Both the position numbers and the translations under genes were made by a program. A stretch of DNA of 64,000 nt. Origin: Theobroma cacao. Taxonomy: Eukaryota; Streptophyta; Magnoliopsida; Malvales; Malvaceae. Shown piece after piece: positions 60,705 through 64,000 of the stretch (within the stretch, counting starts at the first letter, position 1; every line of letters begins with the position of its first letter). The DNA lies in the NCBI RefSeq assembly GCF_000208745.1, contig NC_030855.1:8846646-8910645 (forward strand), given 5' to 3'. The notes beneath the pieces are model-generated. The model made no database searches. It worked only from the letters and a program-made list of their open reading frames with translations, and was not told the DNA's origin.

Positions 60705-62500
60705 TTTGTTGATGTTTTCATTGGATCTTGGTGATAATTAATAAGATTGATTTGTATGTTGATTTGGTTTTGAAGGCTTTCTTTAAATTTTTTTTTTCTG
60801 TTTGAATTCAAATTTGGGCAGCATTTAATTAATTCATTAAAGCATGTATCAAATGGTTTAAAATCATGTTTAGTTGAAGAATTAATGAATGGATTAAAGG
60901 CTTGCAAAGCCAAGTTAAAACCAAATAGTTTTGAGGTGTTTTGGATACTAGGGTGTCGATTATTTTTACTAACATTGGGTAATTCCTATGAGCTGTTTTT
61001 TTTAATTGTTAAAAATTAGTTTTATCAAATTAAATTACTGCATGTTTCAGCCAAACTTAATTTAGTATGAAAAAGAATCATAAAATTATGTTTCGAAGTT
61101 CTAAAACAACAAAGATTCAATGCAATAAAATTTGGGCAGCTATGATTGGTTTTGGTGGCTCAATTCTCCACGAATTTTTTGTTTAATTGTTCAACATACT
61201 TATTTCCAATAGCTTTCTTCATGAGTTTGACTCATGATTTTTGGATTTTTAAGAGAACTTAAATGCCACCAATTTTAATTTTGGGTGATTCATAAAGATT
61301 AGGAAACTGTTTCCTACTTTGGAAGCAATTCCTAAAATTAAGGATAAAATTTTAATTTTGGGTGATTCATAAAGAATAGGAAATTGTTTCTTACTTTAAA
61401 AGCAATTCCTAAAATTAACGATACAATTTTAATTTTAGGTGATTCATAAAGAATAGGAAATTTTTTCCTACTTTAAAAGAAATTCCTAAAATTAAGGATA
61501 GTATTTCAATTTGGGAAATCCATAGGAAATAGTTTCCTACTTTATAAGAAATTCCTAAAGTTATGTGATAGCATTGAACTTTCCTTAACATTTTGGTTTG
61601 AGTAAAATTTCCAAAATTTGTTAAGTCACCATTTAGGTTACTTGAACAAGATAGAATTTGGGAAACTAATCCATGTTCTAAATGTTCAAAATTAAGATGT
61701 TGTCTTAGATATTTTTTAGAAAGTTTACCTTAAATAAAAAGGTTTCCAAAATTAACAGGAGTTTTAATTATGGAAAGAATTAAAATGGAAGTTTTATTTC
61801 AAATGAATTTCTATTTAAGCAAAAGGAGTAAAATGTTTACTTTAAGTGTTTTGAAAATTGGAATTTGATAAACACTAAATTGAAATAAAACAATACCAAC
61901 TAATTTGATTCAAGTGCCTTAAGTTAATCGATGCTTTTCTCAAATAACACTCAAGATCACCAAGTGATATTGAGCTTGCATTTATTTCTATACTTTTGAT
62001 TGTGATTATAAAGCATGAGGTTGATTATGGACTTAAATCTTAGACGATTAGGTCATAGATAGTTAAGTTTATTTCTTATGGTATTTATTTTAAAATAGTG
62101 TCTGTGCACCCTACCTTATCTCTATTTTCTTTGGGTTGTAAAATTCTTTTCTCACCTAACTTCCCTTGAATGCAACTTGAGGTTTCTTGAAGATGTAGAT
62201 CCAAAGGCTCCATGGAGATTTAAGGAGATTACAAGCAAAGCTTGAAGACGATGTTTGTAAAATCACTTAAGAATTTGACCAACAAATATCCTTAATGGCT
62301 CGAGGAAATTAGAATTAGTAAAGTCCATAATCAGCCTAGTAGTTGGCATGTGATAGATTTATGTTTCAATATATATATATATATATGTATATGTGAAATG
62401 CGATAAATGTTATGCATGTCAACCACGTGAAATCAATGAGACCTTAATTAATGAATTAATAAATAAAATCCCTCATTAATATATTGAGTTAAAAAGTTTC
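60705..62500 (+). other. Internal region of element H, no coding signal
   Basis: This is about 1.8 kb without gag or any recognisable domain. It includes a 77-bp tandem repeat (61272-61560) and a TA tract at 62371-62391. Either the element has a long untranslated leader, or it is non-autonomous, or gag is lost. It is interrupted at 62501 by the G-type LTR. Confidence 0.6.
61272..61560. repeat. 77-bp tandem repeat with internal palindrome
   Basis: The anchor GGTGATTCATAAAGA recurs at about 61284, 61361 and 61438, and a fourth, degraded unit follows. Each unit holds TAGGAAA, a short spacer and TTTCCTA, then AGCAATTCCTAAAATTAA. Confidence 0.88.
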
Positions 62501-63190
62501 TGTCACAGCCTAATTTTCGGACCATGATCGGTGTACGGGCCCAATAAGCATAGCCCATTAAGCCCTTGCAAGCCTTCCGGTATAAACTTGTACATTAGCC
62601 CATTTATTATCCGTATTCCCTTTTAAGATCTATAACTCATAATGTTCAAATAATAACTTCATTGAAATCAATTCATAAAATCCAAGCTTATACTCATAAT
62701 GGTACTCATTCAATCATAATATACATAAATAGTTTACCAAACGATTCTTAGCAAATTACATCCAGTTTACATGTACACATTCAAAGACTTTGACCGTTAG
62801 TGGAGTGACTCTGGGCGTGGGTGCTAACACTTAGTATTATGGTAAACCTACCGAACAATGGATAAGGAGGATCACCTCGTCCTAGGATCCAGTCACCTTT
62901 TACTCAGAAACCTAAAACATGAAGTTTAAAAACTTGAGTATAAACTCAGTGAGTGAACATAAGAAGGGAACAAACAAGCAGTATGGAAAGATTAGAAAAC
63001 ATGATACATTTATTTTAAAAACAATGCAATTTAGTTTAATTCTTATTGAAACCCCTCATTTAAACCCTTAGTTGTTTAATCACTTGATGATGAAGAATCC
63101 ATGAACAAAAAAGAATTTGAAGAGTGAAAACTTTAGTAGCATTCAAGCAAGTCAATTGAAATGGATTGATCCTTGCCACAGCAAAAAGGC

Positions 63191-63389
63191 ATTCTTGCTG
63201 TAGTGAAGCTACAACGAGAATGAATTTTTGCTGCAGCGAAATTAGATCACAAATCATCAGCTGATCGAGGGTTTCTCGCTATAGCAAAATTCTGGCAGGG
63301 GTTTGGAATGCACCCACCCGAGGGTTTCTCGCTACAACGAGAATTCATTTCCGCTGCAGTGAGAATCCATTTTCACTGTAGTGAGATTT
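63191..63389. repeat. Second cluster of 18-bp palindromes
   Basis: Copies resembling TTCTCGCTGCAGCGAGAA lie near 63191-63208, 63225-63242, 63272-63289, 63327-63344, 63348-63365 and 63371-63388. Confidence 0.75.
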
Positions 63390-63597
63390 AGGGTAGATAA
63401 AAATAAAAAGGTTTTTACATGCCACAAAAATCCATTCCTGCCGTATTAAACATCAAATTGAACACATTAACAAATATCAAGCTTTCTCAATATTCAATGC
63501 AATCACATATTATTTTCATAACCTTTTCTATAGCATATAAAAACATATTCATAGCATATATATATATACAAACATGTATACAACCACCACCTCACCC

Positions 63598-63845
63598 AGC
63601 TCATGTGCACTACGCACAGCACATAGTCGAAGTCATAGTGTGCACCCCCACATCGCGCACAACTAATGCCATCATGTGTTCCCCCCACATCGCGCACATG
63701 GCATATATCATCATTATCGTGTGCACCCCCACATCGCTCACAACTAATGCCCTCATGTTCTCCCCGCACATCACGCACTTAGGCATCTCATCATCCACAC
63801 TCTCGCACCCCGTCATCACGGGCATGTGAAACCCCCACATCGGTC
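63598..63845. repeat. Hairpin minisatellite, six units
   Basis: Loops of the CCCCCACATCG type are flanked by complementary arms. The clearest is ATGCCATCATGTG ... CGCACATGGCAT at about 63667-63706. The next pairs ATGCC with GGCAT around 63748-63785. Confidence 0.75.
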
Positions 63846-64000
63846 ACATGGACAGTTATAATTATAACACCATATTAACTATCAATACACAACATATATA
63901 TCAGCATAATATGGGAGCACAAGGATTCATCATCTTACACATTCACAACATACAACATTTCATCAAGGGCTTGTTCCCATGCAAGTTTTAAGAAAAACTA

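Larger units (their letters stand above)
62501..64000 (-). mobile_element. G-type LTR, distal part, cut by window end
   Basis: It starts TGTCACAGCC on the plus strand with flank GTTTC and is colinear with 11577-12720. It shares CATAGCCCA, AAGACTTTGACCGT with GGAGTGACTC, and the phrase CATCAAGGGCTTGTTCCCATG near the end, which answers (reverse complement) sequence near 220 in the first LTR. It carries palindromes at 63191-63389 and hairpins at 63598-63845. ORFs 63419-63829 and 63503-63778 come from the hairpin repeat. Confidence 0.82.

Noticed and set aside
63419..63829. 136-codon ORF near the window end, and minus-strand partners
   Set aside because: They are made of the hairpin repeat and differ in frame from the other G-type LTRs.

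Overview
This window is plant nuclear DNA, very probably from a eudicot. It is AT-rich and consists almost entirely of repeats. I found no host protein-coding gene, tRNA, rRNA or CRISPR array. The plant assignment rests on SIRE-type Ty1/copia elements with a third ORF behind pol, a chromodomain-bearing Ty3/gypsy element, plant-type LINE RNase H, and primer sites for initiator-Met tRNA. I cannot name the species. All coding regions are broken and are annotated as pseudogenes.

Layout. (1) 1-1752 is the downstream part of a long LTR ('G-type'), cut by the window start. (2) 1753-17253 is the 3' two thirds of a SIRE-type copia element ('E': integrase to 3' LTR). Three later solo LTRs split it: F1 at 2936-5585, F2 at 7560-10482 and G2 at 11577-14860. 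(3) 17254-25630 is a 171-bp tandem satellite, interrupted by a copia-type solo LTR at 22784-23693. (4) 25631-58799 is one long gypsy-type solo LTR ('C') that landed in the satellite and then became a nest. C holds a smaller solo LTR (26173-27609) and a full-length SIRE-type copia ('B', 30139-58425). B's 5' LTR holds a non-autonomous gypsy-like element ('A', 30615-48741). A holds a 5'-truncated LINE (35084-36166) and, in its own 5' LTR, a Tekay-like chromovirus ('D', 40501-47430, with a 988-bp run of N). (5) 58800-59955 is the satellite again, in phase with the copy left of C. (6) 59956-62500 is the LTR, primer site and non-coding internal region of another copia-type element ('H'). (7) 62501-64000 is a second truncated G-type LTR, in the opposite orientation to the first.

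Most boundaries are fixed by TG...CA termini, target-site duplications and comparison of interrupted with uninterrupted copies (E against B, and LTR against LTR). These give a clear order of events: satellite, then C, then B, then A, then D. Nothing works as an operon or pathway. The nearest thing to a functional unit is the SIRE element, with gag, pol (protease, integrase, RT, RNase H), a third ORF and LTRs. It can be read by combining B and E, but every frame carries stops and frameshifts, many of them C-to-T or G-to-A changes.

The features most worth a second look are: a tandem array of imperfect hairpins with compensating arm changes and an iterated 18-bp palindrome, both in the G-type LTRs; a satellite monomer open for 57 codons per unit; a splice-acceptor-like signal before the SIRE third ORF; and a third-ORF product that looks basic and nuclear rather than envelope-like.
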